Source: Clostridia bacterium (GTDB lineage Bacteria > Bacillota > Clostridia > Lachnospirales > Lachnospiraceae). From it: a DNA stretch of 64,000 nucleotides. Positions 61,932-64,000 of the stretch are shown here, piece after piece (positions within the stretch are counted from its first letter, which is position 1; each line of letters starts with the position of its first letter). Position numbers and translations under genes: made by a program. The notes beneath the pieces are model-generated. The model saw only the letters and a program-made list of their open reading frames with translations. It did no database searches and was not told the origin of the DNA. The stretch is from NCBI GenBank assembly GCA_910575725.1, contig CAJTFE010000005.1:1-64000 (forward strand), given 5' to 3'.

Positions 61932-62037
61932 ATTCCAGTTCCGTAATATTCCTCCCAGTACACCGGTATAAAATCAATTTCCAGTCACAAACCCATGTGC
62001 CTGGAAATTGATTTGTGCGCTATGAAGGATATTACTG
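61932..62037 (-). repeat. R2 repeat, copy 4
   Basis: A 106-bp unit in direct tandem with copy 3. Inner arms AAATCAATTTCCAG/CTGGAAATTGATTT are perfectly complementary. A further TTCCAGTTCC scrap follows at 62038-62049, one base before the AIR-synthase-like gene end. Confidence 0.87.
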
Positions 62038-62050
62038 TTTTCCAGTTCCA

Positions 62051-63037
62051 TCATTTATATATTTTATATAACTCATCCGTCTTGGGCCGCTCCAGAAAGC
62101 TTTCTTCTTCTCCGTTGAGAATCCGCCTGGCCTTCCCCTCCACGGCTTTTCCAATCACAGCCGCCGAAATGCCGGCCTTCTGAAGCTCCCGGGCCAGATC
62201 GTGTCCCCTATCACTGGCCATTAGCATACAGCCGCTGGAAATGAGATAATAGGGATTTAATCCAAAGTACTCGCAGACCTCAACTGTCTCCTGGCGGATG
62301 GGAACCGCCTTTAGATCAATCTCCAGCCCGACGCCTGATGCCTCCGCCAGCTCCCACAGGGCCCCGTAGATTCCGCCCTCCGTCACATCATGCATGGCGC
62401 TGACTCCAAAATCCACTGCGATCCCTGCCTCGGGCAGTACCGAAAGGTACTGGTCAAACCCCTTGGCCGTATCTACAAAGTCGGCGGAAAACCGGGTACG
62501 AAGCTCCTTTTCTTTTTCCTTTGCAATGATGGAGGTTCCCTCTATCCCGATCCATTTTGTGACCAGGATATCCTGCCCGGCCTTGGCTCCGGCCGTAGAG
62601 ATCAGACGGCCCTCCCTGGCCTTTCCCACGCCGGCCACACTGATCACCGGCTGGTTTACGGCCTTCGTCACCTCTGTGTGGCCGCCCATCACCTGGATAT
62701 TTGCTCCTGCACAGGCTTCCTCCACCTGGCACATCATTTCCTTGATATCTTCTTCTGTAATCTCCTCCGGAAGAAGCACTGTCAGCATCACGCCCACCGG
62801 CTCCGCGCCGCTGCTTGCCAGATCATTCACGGTCACCTGGACAGCCAGTGTTCCCACATCCTTCACGGTTCCTGTAATGGGGTCTGTAGATATCACAAAG
62901 ACCTCCCCCGGTTCAAGCTTCAGAGCCGCGCAGTCCTCTCCAACGCCCGCTCCTAAGAGAACCTCGCCCCGTTTTGTCCGGATCTGCTTAAAAATGCTTC
63001 TCTTTAAAATCGTCTCGGAAATTTTTCCTACCTTCAT
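62051..63037 (-). CDS. AIR synthase-related protein (HypE/ThiL/PurM superfamily)
   Basis: A 328-aa cytosolic protein with the PurM-like N-terminal ATP domain (about 25-150; GAGVGEDCAALKL, STDPITGTV, VTVNDLASSGAEPV) and the C-terminal domain (about 160-325; HDVTEGGIYGALWELAEASG). It lacks the C-terminal cysteine of true HypE and no hydrogenase genes are near, so hydrogenase maturation is unlikely. Clostridia carry such stand-alone paralogues of unknown substrate. Confidence 0.8.
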   Translation of the reverse strand: MKVGKISETILKRSIFKQIRTKRGEVLLGAGVGEDCAALKLEPGEVFVISTDPITGTVKDVGTLAVQVTVNDLASSGAEPVGVMLTVLLPEEITEEDIKEMMCQVEEACAGANIQVMGGHTEVTKAVNQPVISVAGVGKAREGRLISTAGAKAGQDILVTKWIGIEGTSIIAKEKEKELRTRFSADFVDTAKGFDQYLSVLPEAGIAVDFGVSAMHDVTEGGIYGALWELAEASGVGLEIDLKAVPIRQETVEVCEYFGLNPYYLISSGCMLMASDRGHDLARELQKAGISAAVIGKAVEGKARRILNGEEESFLERPKTDELYKIYK

Positions 63038-63072
63038 TCCTGTCTGCTCCTGCTTTCCTTTTTCCGTCTCTC

Positions 63073-64000
63073 TTACATCATTCTCTCCAGACAGGATCCT
63101 AGAACAGCGTTGACCAGGCCCTCGTCCTGGGTCGCCACTGCTTCCACCAGCTCTGCGGAAAGATCCGGATCGCCGGCTACTCCGATTACCACGGTACGGG
63201 GAGATGCATTATAGGAGCTCTTATTCACCTTGGTTACGCTTTCCTCCACACCGTCCACATAGACATGCTTGTAAAGCTCTGCCACAACACCCCTGTGGGC
63301 TCCGGAAACTACCCGGTAGCCGATGGGCTGTCCGGGATCCGCCACAATCACCGCTCCCGGATCCGTAGTGCTCAAGGTCTGGCTTACATACTTGATGGTG
63401 CGGTTGGCCGGCCTGGTCTCCTCGCCGTAAATGGTAAAGGTAATCTGCTTTCCTGCCGTAGCGCCTTCAATGTAAATGGGCGCGTCCGTATTGTTCTTAA
63501 ACTTAAAGTCCTTATAGGTTCCTGCGATGGCCGCATCTGCAGAAGGATCCACATAGGTCACAATCATAGAGTGGTTGGAACGCTCCACAACCTCCAGTTC
63601 GGAGAGCAGTACCGCATTGTACAAAGTTGTAGATACCTGGCAGATTCCTCCTCCTAAGCTGTCTACCACCTGGCCGTTCAGGTAGGAGCCTGCCATTTCA
63701 TAGCCATTGTCTCTGGTAAAGGGGCTGACTACCTCATAGGTGGAAAAGCTGTCTCCCGGATACAGTACCGTACCGTTGATGAGACTGGCTCCGTTGGATA
63801 TATTCTGACTGCGGTTGCCGTTGGAGGTAGCATAGCTTGTGGTAAAGGTTCCAAGCACGTCTTTCACACGGCTTAATTCTTCCTCGCTTCCCCTGGGATA
63901 ATCCGTCTCTACCGGAAGGGTAATCCGGCCGTTTTCCTTGTTCCACTCATTTGCAATATAATTCTCGATGGCCTGCACGGAGCCTTCTACGTCCAGCTTT
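63073..64000 (-). CDS. VanW family protein, 5' end beyond the window
   Basis: 309 codons are visible; the frame is open to the window edge, where it reads KLDVEGSVQAIENYIANEW. The VanW domain (about residues 55-185 of the visible part) has SQNISNGASLINGTVLYPGD and the conserved GGGICQVSTTLYNAVL. A G5-like beta domain follows (about 190-275). It is usually an exported, wall-associated protein with upstream peptidoglycan-binding domains, which would lie outside the window. It leads into the AIR-synthase-like gene after 35 bp. Confidence 0.9.
   Translation of the reverse strand, partial: KLDVEGSVQAIENYIANEWNKENGRITLPVETDYPRGSEEELSRVKDVLGTFTTSYATSNGNRSQNISNGASLINGTVLYPGDSFSTYEVVSPFTRDNGYEMAGSYLNGQVVDSLGGGICQVSTTLYNAVLLSELEVVERSNHSMIVTYVDPSADAAIAGTYKDFKFKNNTDAPIYIEGATAGKQITFTIYGEETRPANRTIKYVSQTLSTTDPGAVIVADPGQPIGYRVVSGAHRGVVAELYKHVYVDGVEESVTKVNKSSYNASPRTVVIGVAGDPDLSAELVEAVATQDEGLVNAVLGSCLERMM

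Noticed and set aside
62051..63037. hypE of a hydrogenase maturation system
   Set aside because: The protein ends without the required C-terminal cysteine and no other hyp or hydrogenase genes are present; it is only an AIR-synthase superfamily member.

Overview
The window looks like chromosomal DNA of a spore-forming, gut-type Lachnospiraceae (Clostridia, Bacillota). Supporting signs are roughly 50% GC, strong AGGAGG ribosome sites, a BofA-type sporulation protein, a SleB-family wall hydrolase, a VanW protein, a T-box before methionyl-tRNA synthetase, Lachnospiraceae-type DUF families, and mannose-family PTS and YesM/YesN sugar systems. The genus cannot be fixed from the sequence. Most genes lie on the minus strand. 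There is no phage, CRISPR array or intact insertion sequence.

Layout. 1-4.9 kb (minus): the 16S rRNA start with two tandem promoters, tRNA-Ser, tadA, a DUF6128-like gene, rsmA, tatD and an RpiR regulator. 5.1-9.6 kb (plus): a complete D-glucosaminate-type PTS and catabolic operon (IIA-IIB-IIC-IID-dgaE-dgaF) with a palindromic operator across its -10 box. 9.7-19.6 kb (minus): one long tad/Flp pilus operon (42-aa membrane peptide, TadZ, TadA ATPase, TadB, TadC-like, Flp pilin, DUF5702, TadE-like, prepilin peptidase, TadE, FHA), ending in a VapD-like gene and a small partner. 19.6-25.3 kb: bofA, yaaL, metG with its T-box, gene remnants, a DUF885 lipoprotein-like or membrane-anchored peptidase, tRNA-Ala and tRNA-Val. 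25.6-30.5 kb: rho and the nickel-pincer cofactor genes larE-larB-larC. 30.7-37.2 kb: a GDP-L-fucose pathway operon (manC, gmd, fcl, manA, phosphomannomutase-type gene). 37.3-52.2 kb: an AraC regulator, a tandem SGNH hydrolase, fucU, a ribose/galactose-type ABC importer, another AraC regulator, and a binding-protein/histidine-kinase/response-regulator trio. 52.4-64 kb: DUF1002, a lipase-like hydrolase, a cytidylate-kinase-like protein, a GT-C-like membrane protein, tRNA-Pro, a wall hydrolase, trmL, an aminotransferase, Lrp, an AIR-synthase relative and a truncated vanW gene.

The most unusual content is intergenic. Two families of structured repeats, here called R1 (about 174 bp) and R2 (about 105 bp), fill gaps between co-directional genes. 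Each starts within a few bases of the upstream stop codon in several cases and ends at or close to the Shine-Dalgarno of the downstream gene, always in the same orientation. R2 copies differ in sequence but keep their stems through paired substitutions, and wobble pairs favour the transcribed strand, which points to RNA-level selection. Some copies are hybrids of the two families. A third family (R3) forms 180-230 bp palindromes. One R3 copy carries a 142-bp nested element with 12-bp terminal inverted repeats and an 8-bp target duplication, a clean MITE insertion.

Functionally, the region combines surface structure (Tad pili, GDP-fucose for glycans, SGNH esterase, GT-C protein, wall hydrolases) with sugar scavenging and sensing (glucosaminate PTS, ABC importer, three-component sugar sensor) and core tRNA, rRNA and translation genes.
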